A stretch of 64,000 nt of DNA from Gymnothorax reevesii (taxonomy: Eukaryota > Chordata > Actinopteri > Anguilliformes > Muraenidae). The notes beneath the pieces were generated by a model. That model was not told the DNA's origin and did not search any database. It was given only the letters and a program-made list of their open reading frames with translations. This document shows, piece by piece, positions 31,269 to 41,482 of the stretch. The stretch is from positions 76,303,501-76,367,500 of the forward strand of contig CM056574.1 in NCBI GenBank assembly GCA_029721435.1, given 5' to 3'. Positions within the stretch are counted from its first letter, which is position 1. The number at the start of each line of letters is the position of its first letter. A program made the translations under genes and the position numbers.

Positions 31269-33242
31269 CATACCTGCAAACTAGTCACCTTTCGGCGAAA
31301 TTCGCCGCTTTGTTCCCAAAAAAGGTCACTTGCGCGAATCGTGTTGATCCGAAAAGTTTTTCTCTCACAGAAATATGTGCATAAATGATATTATACGTGC
31401 TAAACATCAAGTTTAAGACATAATATGTCAGCTAGTTCCAGACGTCTGAAGATGATGGCCGACTCGTCAGATATGAAAATGAACAGCTAATGAACTCAGT
31501 GGTGTGACTCTGAATTTCCCATGTCACATTGAATGTTTTTCAAATACAGAAAGCCCACGATCAGACCGTTTTTTGAGAGACAGAAAGCATACAGGGTTTT
31601 TTTTTTCTATCTCTAAAATATGCACCTAGCATCTTTTCAAATCCCCATGACAACCGCTTGTTCTAGCAGTTTCCGGTTGTTGAGCACAGCAGGCTATCGT
31701 GTCAAAGCAGTTAACTAAAATTTTTTCAGCGTCAACTCGAAACTAATATTGTTCTTTCCCAAGTCGAGGGTGAGTGATAAGCCCTTGTTTTTGGCGAGAA
31801 TGACAACTACGGTTTGTGTTTTTATCTCATTAACTGAGTGCGGTAGATTGTTATTCTTTTTTCTGTTGGAGGAACTTAACTATCTTCATGGTCAGCTATA
31901 AAAAAAGTAGCCTGGTAAACCCGCCCCTCGTAATTCACTGGGGCGGGTTTACCAGGCTACAAAAAAGCCCCTGACGTCGAGTGTTTTTTTTTTTTTTTCT
32001 TGGTGTTGGCTAACTTTTATCAGCGCCAACTATTAACTGTTATTGTTATTTACCATGACAAGGATGAGCGAATTAGCCCTTGTTTTTTGCGTTAGAAGCC
32101 AACGAAGATGGCAACGAATAGTGCTGTTACGGTCAATACCAAGGCTTCGGAGCCTGTATCAAAGATGTGAAGCACCTCTTAACGGAGCTCCGTGTCGAGG
32201 CTTGTATCGTCTCGGCGAAATGACGTCAGTCAGTCAGTAAGTCGACTATAAAATCTCTCACTTCTCTTCTGCAGCTCGTGGGTTGTCAGTAGTTGAGGTT
32301 TGTCAGTGCGGTTTGCGAGTTTGTCATTGCATGCGATGGAGCCAGCGAGAAAGAGAAAGTTTTTTCTCGTTCGGGAATACTTTGATTTGATTTCACCGAA
32401 TAAGGTCGCTTAATGAGGCTATTAGGCCAAATTGTTCGACTACTATGTGACGTCATATTTTGAGACCTTTTCAAATAATTTCCAATACATAATAAATTCC
32501 CTTAATTTGATAGTTTTTCATTTTTAATATTAGGGGAATCGCTCATTATTTTTGAACAAAAATACTAGGCTCTTTGTTTCACATGCACATTCACTGGCCT
32601 CTGTCCTGTCCCCGAAAGTATCTTTCAGTTTCGTTGTGACATAACATGTGGTCAAAATACTTCATTTTGTTTTGCATTTATTGATTCTGCCACTTTCATG
32701 ATGAAGGCTTATGCTTGACTACCATTTCCTACAAAGCGCAATTCGTATGTGTATTTATTGACCAATAGGGGTCTCTAGAGTGCATTCGAAACATCAAGAA
32801 ATGAACCACACTTCAACACATCTGGCTGGAAAGCTTCAACGCTTCATGAAGCTTAATTTCACCAGCACTAGCAACGAATATTACCATTTGTGTGGTATTG
32901 ATCTATAGGTTGCCATTTTTTTTCTAAAGATGAACCTAATTCTCCTCTTTCATTGGTCGGCTGTTAAAAAAAGCATCTGTAGAGGATGGCCCCATGGCAA
33001 AACGGCGCAAACGTGCCCTTGAACGGCTTGTTCAGGCCAAAAGGTCTAAAAAATTTCTTTCCAGCCAGTTCAGTGAATTTTATGTTTCAGATGTATATTG
33101 TGATCTCTTGTACTACCAACCTAACTCAAAATTGCAAAAATAAAAATTAATAATTTAATAAATAAAATATTGGGGGGGGGGGGGGGGGGTTGTCCACGAT
33201 TAGTTTGTCACCTTTTTTAACCCTCATGAGTTTGCAGGTATG
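31269..33242. mobile_element. hAT-like DNA element, ~1.97 kb, in gypsy B pol
   Basis: Ends are CATACCTGCAAACTAGTCAC and, reversed, CATACCTGCAAACTCATGAG, a 14-bp matching terminus. It splits gypsy B integrase sequence: CTTAT-like target sequence is present on both sides (about 31264-31268 and 33243-33247). The interior has no transposase frame, a perfect 21-bp-arm hairpin (31907-31960) and a G18-like run near 33173. Superfamily is uncertain; the duplication is too degraded to settle it. Confidence 0.75.
31907..31960. repeat. Perfect inverted repeat, 21-bp arms, 12-bp loop
   Basis: GTAGCCTGGTAAACCCGCCC plus C (31907-31927) is exactly reverse-complemented at 31940-31960. A T-run/A-run context (AAAAAA before and after) surrounds it. 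It could be a miniature insertion or a cruciform-forming site. Confidence 0.9.
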
Positions 33243-34157
33243 CTTATGATCATGCCAAGTTTTCATTTTTCCCAGACTTGATTTCAAGTTCTCTTTGGCT
33301 AGGTCACAAGCTGCACGCGATCTTTCCTTGAACTTGCTAATTTAGTCTAACAGACTAATATGCAGCTCTTTCTCTTGCCATTGTTCACTCAATAATAGCA
33401 AAGGTCCTCTCACTTCATGGCCAAACACTAGCTCAAACGGACTGAATCCAGTAGACTCCTGCACTGCTTCTCTAGCTGCAAACAACAGAAAATGAACATG
33501 TTCATCCCAGTCTTTCTCGTTTTCATAAAAATAAGACCTCATCATTGTCTTGAGAGTCGAATGAAACTGCTCTAAGGCACCTCGACTCTCTGGATGATAG
33601 GCACTAGAAAGAACCTGCTGAAACAATCCGGAATTGAAATTGCTACCTTGGTCTGACTGAACTTCCCTGGGAAGGCCAAACAACGTGAAGAACTTTTTCA
33701 AAGCAGATTGCAGTTGCCTTGATGTTGCGTAGAGGTATCAGGGAATCTGGTTGATGCACACATGATTGTCAACAAGTACTGATTTCCAGATCTAGTCTTG
33801 GGTAATGGACCAACACAATCAACAATGACCTTGGAGAAGGGCCCCCCAAATCCTGGGATAGGCTGCAGTGGAGCTACAGGTGGGTCTAACTGGTGTCTTC
33901 CAACTACCTGACAAGTGTGACAGGTTTTGCAAAAGTTGAAAACATCTTTTCAAAGCCCAGACCAGAAGAAGTGTTTCATGATCTTATCAACAGTCTTGTT
34001 AACACCAAGATGACCTCCTAAAGGTAAACTATGAGCCATTGTTAACATCTCATTCCTGTAGACCTTTGGAACAACAATTTGCCTAACCACTGCCCAATCT
34101 GCATTGGCAGGGATATCAGGAGGGCACCACTTCCGCATCAACACACCATCCTTGAGA
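33243..34157 (-). pseudogene. Gypsy family B integrase core and zinc finger, broken
   Basis: Reverse-strand fragments of integrase: the HHCC region (34144-33900: AHSLPLGGHLGVNKTVDKI, then a Cys-rich stretch), and the catalytic core (33701-33342) with QSDQGSNF and the glutamate in SRGALEQFH. Eight or so residues before LSSAYHPES that are present in family A are missing. The first catalytic Asp lies in the frame-broken stretch around 33830. The hAT-like element at 31269-33242 separates it from RT. Confidence 0.88.
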
Positions 34158-34649
34158 TGTGATGTGAATAGAGGCCACTAGATGGCAGCATTTGCCTTTC
34201 TTTTGTTAAGCTCAGACTGGAGCTTGGTTTAGACATGTCCTGGACATGTCTGGGGCAAGTCCCCGAAAATTAAAAAAAAATGTGGGTGGGGTCTGCAAAA
34301 GAGTATATAAGGAAAAGAATTGAGACAGTAAAGTAGTAGGAGAAATTGCAAGAAGAAGGATACGTGTGACCAGACCTGTCATTCTGTTCATGACCTGTGA
34401 AGTTTTCTTTTGTGGATTTTTGCCTGTGCCCCAGAGCATTTTTCCTCACCCAGCACATCACCAGCAAACCCATAAGGACTGTAAATATTTCTGTTTTTTT
34501 TGTTTTCTAATCAATCTTGGTCTGTATTTGTAAATAGTAGTTTAGTCTTTGTTTGTTAATTAAATGTGTTGAGGTTTTTAAAACTGTGTCTGTCATCCCT
34601 TGCTGTTGCTGTTGCGTTGTAAATCTAATAACAAATTGGGGCCATAACA
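34158..34649 (+). repeat. Solo LTR of gypsy family A
   Basis: 492-bp LTR with TGTGATG start and CATAACA end, in opposite orientation to its host element. Target duplication GAGA at 34154-34157 and 34650-34653; removing it restores the continuous family B coding sequence. It carries a CTCF-like motif at 34175-34190. Confidence 0.95.
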
Positions 34650-34653
34650 GAGA

Positions 34654-37195
34654 TAATACCCAACTGGAACGGCGTCTATTTCTTTATCAGGAAGGGCTCT
34701 CCTCTTCAGTACACAAATTTCAGGATCATTAGTTTGCTCCTCAATCAACCGCTTTCTTGACAGAGACAAGTCTCCAGGCACATCAGAATCACCAGACCCA
34801 TCTGGCTGGCTGAACAGAGAACTGATAAAAGTATCTGAAAAGTCCTCAAAGGGAGAAACCATAGTAGGCCGAACAGGGTCATGAGGCGAACCACCTGATT
34901 CCTGACTATTCAATGTGCTGGACGGCACCACATCATCTTCTTCTCTAGCCTTCTTAGCCATAGCACGAGTCACTGCACAGGAAGGATACAGAGATGGGTC
35001 TTCATCGCCATCTTCAGTGCTCGGCTGTGAAGTAAGATGTACAGGGGGAACTACATTGCCCCCAGCAAGGTCATTGCCTAGCAACAGAGAAACGCCCTTG
35101 ATAGGTAGACTTGACATAAGTCCCACCTTTACCTGTCCTGCAACTAAATCTGACTTCAAGAATATGGAGCGCAGGGGTACAGATACAGTCCTCCCTTCAA
35201 TACCCTATACAAGTATGAAATCCCCAGAAGCGGTCTCATTACGTAACTCCAAGGAGTCCATTAATAAAAGTGACTGGGAAGCTCCGGTATCCCTTAGGAT
35301 ATATATGGGGACAGGAGGAGAATGCTCATGCAGAGGCACAAATCCCTCTGACACAAATGGAAGAAATTCTGCCCTCACAAAGTCAACAGTATTAGGCTTC
35401 TTTTTTTTTTTTTTTTTTTTTAATAAATTTGGCATCTCCAATCCCACCCGAATTTGGAATGCCCAATTGGGGAACTATGTACAAAGCTTGCAAAGCCCCT
35501 TGCTGCCAACTCAGGATAGTGAGACAGTTCACGGCTCTCCTCCGAAGCACGTGCCTGTCTGCCACTGATTCTTATACACTCGCTGGTTGAATCTTCGCAA
35601 GTTCAGAACTAGGGTGGAGGATACCCGGACATGAACCAAGCCGGAGTCTTCCTGACGAGCGCCCATCTGGCCAACAGGAGGCGCTGGAGCAACGAACAAA
35701 GCTGTTATCGAATACCCAAATCCGGCAGTCCCTTCCCAATTTGAAACCCTGTAGCGCGATAGCCAATTGTGCGCTACTCTGAAAAAGCTGCCGACCCCTG
35801 CCGGTGGGTACGCCGAGGCTCGAACCCGCGACGTGGTGATCACCTCTGCACTGCAGCGCAGTGCCTTTACCGTGTAAGCCACCCGGCAGCTAGTATTAGG
35901 CTTCTTAGCCCCACAAGGAGCAGGCAATTTAGCAGATTAGTCATCTACTACAGGGGTTTCTAACCTTGTTTTCACAAAGGCGCTTGGTTTGGTATCCTTT
36001 TCTCTTTCTTTCTTAGCTTTCAAGAACCAACAGTTAGTTGTAACATGACCAGATTTCTTGCAATAACTGCAAACCACACCACTTTTTTCACTGTCGGCTT
36101 TCACACTTTCATCAGACCTGTTACTGGATTTCTGAGCACCATCACCAGATTTGTCTTTGGTTTTGGGTGAGGAATCTTGGGTATCACCATTACCTTTTTT
36201 CTGAAATTGGGACCATCTATTGTTACTGCTAGACTGAAATTTGGACTTATGGGTGAGAACATATCCATCTGCAAATTTGGCAGCTGATTGCAAATTCAGT
36301 GCTTGCTTCTCATTAAGGTAGGTCTTAATATCATCCTTAAGACAATTCTTGAATTCTTCAACTAACACGATCTCTTTCAGTGAGCTGAAATCATCCTTGA
36401 CCTCCATAGAAGTACACCAGCACTCAAAGCAAACCTTCTTCTCATTAGCAAATTCCACATAAGTCTGATTTTCAGATTCCTTCAGACCTCTGAATTTCTG
36501 TCGGTAAGCCTCTGGAACCAACTCATAAGCTCTCAAAATAACCTTTTTGACCACCTCATAATCAGAGGAATCATCTGCAGACAAAGCTAAATAGGCTTGT
36601 TGAGCTTTACCCTTGAGGAAAGTTTGCAAAATCAGAGGCCAGTGTTCCTTTGGCCACTGACAACTTTTAGCTACCTTTTCAAAGCACTGGAAATAGTTAT
36701 CAATGTCTTTCTCCAGGAATGGACGCACCAGTTTTACCTCCTGGCTAGCACGAAATTTATTTTTAGTTTCAATTTTAATTTTTAGTTGCTCCATTTGGAG
36801 TCTATCTAACTTCTCTAATTCAAAATCTCTCTGTCTGTCTCTCTCTTTCTGCTCTTTCCTCTTTCTTTCACTCTCTTGCTAATTTGTCTAACTCAAACTA
36901 CCTTTGTTTTTCTTTTTCTGCCCTCTCAAATTCTCAGTTTTTCTTTTTCCTCCCTTTCTATTTCGAGCATATTTAATTTAAGTTCCATTTCTATATTTGG
37001 ATTTTCCACTGGAAACTGTTCCAGATCTCCTGGTGCAAACACATTTTCATCAATGTAATAATCAACAATCTCTCTAGCCAGTCTTGCTTTTCGCATGGCT
37101 GGTTTTACCTCTGTCTGCTCTAAATGTCTGCATATTTCGAGCAATTCTGTCTTTTTTAAAGACTTCAAAACCTCTACGGTTAGTCATGCCAAGAA
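34654..37195 (-). pseudogene. Gypsy family B gag-protease, broken and SINE-interrupted
   Basis: Reverse-strand gag starts near 37195 (DDFLA-like), with KKTELLEICRHLEQTEV and EIVDYYIDENVFAPGD (37168-36926). It continues through the gag core (36794-35937: FEKVAKSCQWPKEHW, then the zinc knuckle CSYCKKSGHVTTNC). After the SINE it goes on into protease with ILRDTGASQSLLL (about 35290) and the region before integrase (35159-34660). Frameshifts lie around 36900 and 35200. The order matches family A. Confidence 0.9.
35403..35891 (-). mobile_element. tRNA-derived SINE inserted in gypsy B
   Basis: On the reverse strand the head shows an A-box-like TGGCTTACACGG (35869-35882) and a B-box GGGTTCGAGCC (35817-35827). 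It ends in an A-rich tail (T-run at 35403-35421 on the forward strand). A perfect 15-bp target duplication AGTATTAGGCTTCTT flanks it (35388-35402 and 35892-35906). This is a pol III-type SINE, not a functional tRNA gene. I cannot name the family. Confidence 0.93.
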
Positions 37196-37300
37196 ATCAT
37201 CCATTGCTGTTGATCTGTCAATATATATATAAGTAAATTCAAAAAACAATCTTACAATTTGAAATTTTAGATTTTCAATAAATGACTCACACAATGGTCT

Positions 37301-37318
37301 ATCCTGGACGAGCCCTCA
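37301..37318 (-). other. Primer binding site of gypsy B, tRNA-Pro-like
   Basis: Reverse strand reads TGAGGGCTCGTCCAGGAT three bases after the 5' LTR. It matches the tRNA-Pro primer site at 16 of 18 positions. Confidence 0.75.
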
Positions 37319-37321
37319 ATT

Positions 37322-37771
37322 TGTTATGGCCCCAATTTGTTGTGACATTTACGACAGCAAAGGATGACAGGCACAATTTTAAAACTTAAACATATTTAAT
37401 TAAACAAAGACTTTTAACTAATCTACTATCTGCTCTAATGACCAAGATTGATATATATACAAGAAAAAAATATTTACAGTCCCTTTGGTTGGGTTTCTTG
37501 GCGATGTTCCGGGTGAGGAAAATGCTCCAACACGGGCAAAAATCCACAAAAAGCTTCACAGCTCTTGAAAAGAGTGACCGGTCTGGTCAAATGTATCCCT
37601 CTCCTTGCAATTTCTCCTACTACTTTACTCTCTCAATTTTCCTCCTTATATACCTTTTTTGCAGACCCCTCCCACCATTTAGACCTTTTTTAGTTCTGTG
37701 GGACTTTCCATCTCAGACATGCCCAAATAAAAGTTCAATACTGCCACCTAGTGGCTTCTATTCACATTACA
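37322..37771 (-). repeat. 5' LTR of gypsy family B
   Basis: 450 bp, TG...CA ends on the reverse strand, followed by the CACT target duplication. A strong CTCF-like motif, CCACTAGGTGGCAGTA on the reverse strand, lies at 37739-37754. It is shorter than the partner LTR (488 bp) by a deletion near its U3 part. Confidence 0.92.
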
Positions 37772-37806
37772 CACTATAGTGGCAGTCTGGCAGAGTGTAG
37801 GTAGTT

Positions 37807-37846
<40 letters not shown>

Positions 37847-38144
37847 ACACAGGTATCATCAGACATTGTTTGTTAAACCAGCTTGTTTAATCGCTGACGC
37901 TGTATTTTTACCAGTGAGAAACACAGATAGTGTGTGTGTGTGTGTGTGTTTATGTGCGTGCGTGAGTCTGTCTTTCTCTTGCTCACACACACACACACAC
38001 AGACACACTAGAGTGGAAGTCTGGCAGAATGTAAGTAGTTAGTAACTCTCTCTGTCGCACACACAAACACAAGTATCAGTGAAGGAGAAATTTGTCTATA
38101 CAGGCCTGTTTAATCGCTGACGCTGTATTTTTACCAGTGAGCAA
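37772..38144. repeat. R repeat unit, part 3
   Basis: Continues the array interrupted at 26811: TATAGTGGCAGTCTGGCAG, TC/CA tracts, then CCAGCTTGTTTAATCGCTGA twice (near 37880 and 38105). It stops inside a CCAGTGAG module at the next insertion. Confidence 0.85.
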
Positions 38145-39142
38145 TGTGGGAAAATATTAATCCATGTAACCCTATAATCAACTCTTTTTTAAAATGCATG
38201 ACCATTGAAATGTACTATCAAGGTATTAAAATAAGCATTATCATATTTAGTTATTACCCAATTGTTGTATTCATTATATATCTGAATATATTATTAATCA
38301 AGTTTTATCCAAATGTATTAATCATTAAGCTTATGCTGATATTAACTGAAACATTGTATTCATCTAAAACAAAGTGAACCTGAGTGTATGGTGCTTAAAG
38401 GGATTCTCAGTATTTAAAAGAACATAAGGAGGGGGCCCGCATTCTACTTCAGACTATCTGTATCTTTGAAAACACCAGATGCGGCATTAATTTATTGGCC
38501 TGACTAAAAAAGACTACAGTGAAGCCTCCTGCTGGGTCTTAATTCTTATAGGAGGACAGACATCATAAGGGTCAGAAATGGGTTAAGTTCCTGGGTAAAA
38601 TATGTGTGGCGTGGGAGCCGCGTGTGTTTGGAAGTCCCCGGTTGGATAGAGTTCATGCGTATCTTTAGTCTGAGGGAGTTTTGCAGCTGGAGATCATAAA
38701 AAGTCAGAAGATTGACAACAAAGGGACAACGAGCTATAAAGATGGGGACTTGGAAGAGCTCTGGGCTGCTCTCTCTCAGCCCTCTGGTCCTATGACCAGT
38801 GCTTTGGTTGATCTAACTATTCTTCTTTCCAATTCTTTGCTAAAGATCATTAGTTGTGTATGGTTTCTGTATTATTTGATGGTTTGAAGCCTATCTTTCA
38901 TTTGTCTGTATCGGTGCACATTAATTTACCTTATTGTAGTGTTTTTACCTTCTGTTTCGTCTAATGGTTTGATTATTATTGTTTTTGATGTTTATTACCT
39001 TTATTTGATTACATGCATATGATTTATCTTGATTATGTAATCACTTACTTTATGATTAAACAATGATAATATAATTGCAAATATAAACGGTGTTTGGGGT
39101 CCTTCATTTAAGGTCAATTCCAACCAGTCCGAGTTTCCCACA
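38145..39142. repeat. Probable solo LTR, ~1.0 kb, family unknown
   Basis: The ends are TGTGGGAAA and TTTCCCACA, a perfect 9-bp inverted pair with TG...CA termini. R-array sequence continues on both sides. Target duplication is imperfect (GAGCAA left, GAACAA right). Inside are TATA-like GCTATAAAGATGG and an AATTAAT-rich 3' part but no coding frame of note. It could be a retrovirus-like or gypsy LTR. Confidence 0.6.
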
Positions 39143-39715
39143 GGAACAAAGACAATTATGTGTGTTTGTGTGTGTTTGTGTGCGCGCGTGAGTCTGACAC
39201 TGCAGCTCCTTTCTGGTTGTGCCTGTCTCTATGGAGACCGCAGCACCTCTGGCTACTTTCAATCTCACATACGCTGTGAGACAGAAAGGAATTCAAAGAC
39301 ATCTTCATTCACACAGCCCAAACTACTTCCATTTTCTGGCAGACCGTAGGTACGATCGTAAAAACAAAAGTACTGTGAGTGAGACTCTGATGATCGTCCC
39401 CATTAATTTTTTTTTTTTTTTGTTGGGTCAAGTTTGTGGTCAGGGGGGCGATTTAAAAAAGGTTTCTCAACAGTTTGCTCCTGTTCTAATGGCTGCCTAT
39501 AGGGGAGTGGCTCAGTGACACTGTCCTAACTACTGCCATTTTCTCACAAACCATAGGTCTTATGGTAAAAACAAAGATATGGTGAGTGAGAGGAGACTCT
39601 GAGTATCGTCCACATGTATTTTCTTTTCTTGTAGAGTAAAGTCTGTGGTCAGGGTGTCGATTTAAATACAGCAGTTTCGTCTGCTCTCTTCCCAAACTTT
39701 TCTGCTTCTGTTATA
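39143..39715. repeat. R repeat unit, part 4
   Basis: Modules TCTATGGAGACCGCAGCACC, TTTTCTGGCAGACCGTAGGT, two GTGGTCAGGG-GCGATTTA copies (39432 and 39646) and GTCTGCTCTCTTCCCAAAC. It ends at TTCTGTTATA, where the next insertion starts. Confidence 0.85.
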
Positions 39716-40111
39716 GCTATGTTTGATTCGGATCATTTTAGGGATTCGGATCATTCTGAGTCACTCGGTAATTTGAGCCGGGTTGTGCGAGTCACTTGAG
39801 TCACTTGACACAAAATGGCCCGATTAAATGTTTGCAAAAACCATGGTACATTGACTCGAGCCATAAAAAAGCATACACACTTACCTTTATGTGTTACTGC
39901 CTACCAATAGATTATCCAGCCTGTAGCTGCCCTGGCTACTAGTTCTCCAAAAGGGCTCTTATTATTGTTGTTGTTATTATTATTATCATTATTATTAATA
40001 ATATTACAGTCATCACAACATGCAGAAACCCCCACCTCCAAGAAAAAAAGAAATCTAGAAATAAAACATTATTATATTACATTAAATTACATCATATTAT
40101 TTTACATTATA

Positions 40112-40441
40112 CAGTGGTCCCTTGCTATAACGGGACAGCACATTGTGCTATGCCCCCTAATTGGCTACGGGACTGTATAACATTGTCAATCAATATCCTC
40201 TGTGTCGTTTCTCCTGTACAGAATGCGTTCAGCATGTAAAATTTACATAAATCTTCGTTCGCTAGCTGTGTGACTCTGAAGCTGTATTTGTGGGCGGGGG
40301 GAGTTACAGCCTCAAATCATCTATATAATAATTGTAAAAAAATAAAGCTAAAAATAAAGAAGTATTCCTACTTCGCGGATTTCGCCTATTGCGGCTTATT
40401 ATTTTTAGAACGCAACTCCCGCGATTAACGAGGAACCACTG
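40112..40441. mobile_element. Pogo/Tigger-like MITE
   Basis: 330 bp with inverted ends CAGTGGTCCCTTGCTATAAC and, reversed, CAGTGGTTCCTCGTTAATCG, flanked by TA on both sides. These ends resemble Tigger-type elements. No transposase. Confidence 0.8.
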
Positions 40442-40920
40442 TATTACAGGATTTAATGTTTGTGAGGAATTCGACATTATAACAGGCCCAAATGCAGAAT
40501 ACAGTCTGCAATTCAGAATGCAGAAGGCATTACTTGAAAATGAAATGTGTATTGTTTTTCCTTCACGCTGGAATACATTTTCATTGATTGTCAATAAATG
40601 AATAGCTTAAGCAAAAAGACAGGTCGTAAGTCGTATTACGTCTGCAAAAAAAACACCGATGTTCTAAATAGTGGCGCTCCCAGGGTAACCAGTAACCACT
40701 ACGAAAGAATATTTTATTTTATTTTTATTATTATTATTTTATTCTCTTATGGTGAAAATGGATATGGGGTGGATGACAGTATTCATTGACACAACATAGG
40801 CAACAAGCTTATACGACAGTCATAGAAGTCAACAACATGGCAAACTCGTGTCTCTGGGCAGGGTATTCCCTCTGCTACAGTTTGTGCAGGACCGCGAGCA
40901 AGCAGGGATTCATACTCAAG

Positions 40921-41229
40921 CTAACCGAAAGTACGGAGCCGAGTGAAGCCATGAGCTAACTAAGAGCAGCGAGCCGCGAGTGAGGCCATGAGCGAACCGA
41001 GAGCAGCGAGCCGCGAGTCGAAGCCATGAGCCAACCGAGAGCAGCGAGCCGCGAGTGAGGCCATGAGCCAACCTAGAGCAGCGAGCCGCGAGTGAAGCCA
41101 TGAGCTAACCGAAAGCAGCGAGCCGCGAATGAAACAAAACTCAGGATCCACCACGAGTGACGGATCTCGGTTAAGTTAAGTCGGTTGGATCCTTGTGACG
41201 GATCTCGGTTAAGTCGGTTGGATCCTTGC
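40921..41229. repeat. 37-bp minisatellite plus a ~40-bp dimer
   Basis: About five and a half units of 37 bp (CCGCGAGTGAGGCCATGAGC then AACCGAGAGCAGCGAG) at about 40921-41128. They are followed by two copies of a GTGACGGATCTCGGTTAAG unit at 41157-41229. Unit differences are single bases and short indels. Confidence 0.85.
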
Positions 41230-41482
41230 AGTTGAGTCAGAGACTCAGAGAAGTTAAGTTTCGTTTTTCTGCCGAGTGCCAATTGAACAAGTGAGTGGCT
41301 AAGTGCCTATGCTTGCGCTACTGCTTGTATCCACTAGTTGTGCTCAAGTCGCATATGCGTCATTTCTCTGCCAACTGTTGGACTCAACTGAGCCGGTTAA
41401 ATAGACGTCTAGATCCGTGGTTCGTGAGTGATATTAGAGGGCCGGTTAATTGAGCCGGATCCCGGATCTTCTTACTGCTCTA

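Larger units (their letters stand above)
26812..37771 (-). mobile_element. Gmr1-like gypsy family B, full span with nested insertions
   Basis: Reverse-strand element bounded by LTRs at 37322-37771 (5') and 26812-27299 (3') and by a 4-bp target duplication CACT (26808-26811 and 37772-37775). Gag, protease, integrase, RT and RNase H fragments lie in the same Gmr1-type order as in family A. Five later insertions interrupt it: Tc1 (27394-28873), hAT MITE (28896-29528), hAT-like element (31269-33242), family A solo LTR (34158-34649) and SINE (35403-35891). All coding parts are broken. It inserted into the R array. Confidence 0.92.
39716..41482. mobile_element. 1.77 kb insertion with 10-bp target duplication
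   Basis: TTCTGTTATA occurs at 39706-39715 and 41483-41492 with continuous R sequence beyond, so 39716-41482 is an insertion. The ends are not clear inverted repeats; both contain CGGATC-type motifs. Inside are a pogo/Tigger-like MITE and a 37-bp minisatellite. No coding frame is convincing. The class is unknown; 9-11 bp duplications would suit a Mutator-like element. Confidence 0.65.

Noticed and set aside
35800..35890. tRNA gene on the reverse strand
   Set aside because: A and B boxes are present but are followed by a SINE body and A-rich tail, with a 15-bp target duplication; a tRNA-derived SINE.
40921..41128. CRISPR-like repeat array
   Set aside because: Units are directly adjacent 37-bp tandem repeats with no spacers, in a eukaryotic genome; a minisatellite.
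40916..41154. Repetitive reverse frames reading LAARCSRLAHGL
   Set aside because: Translation of the 37-bp minisatellite, not a gene.
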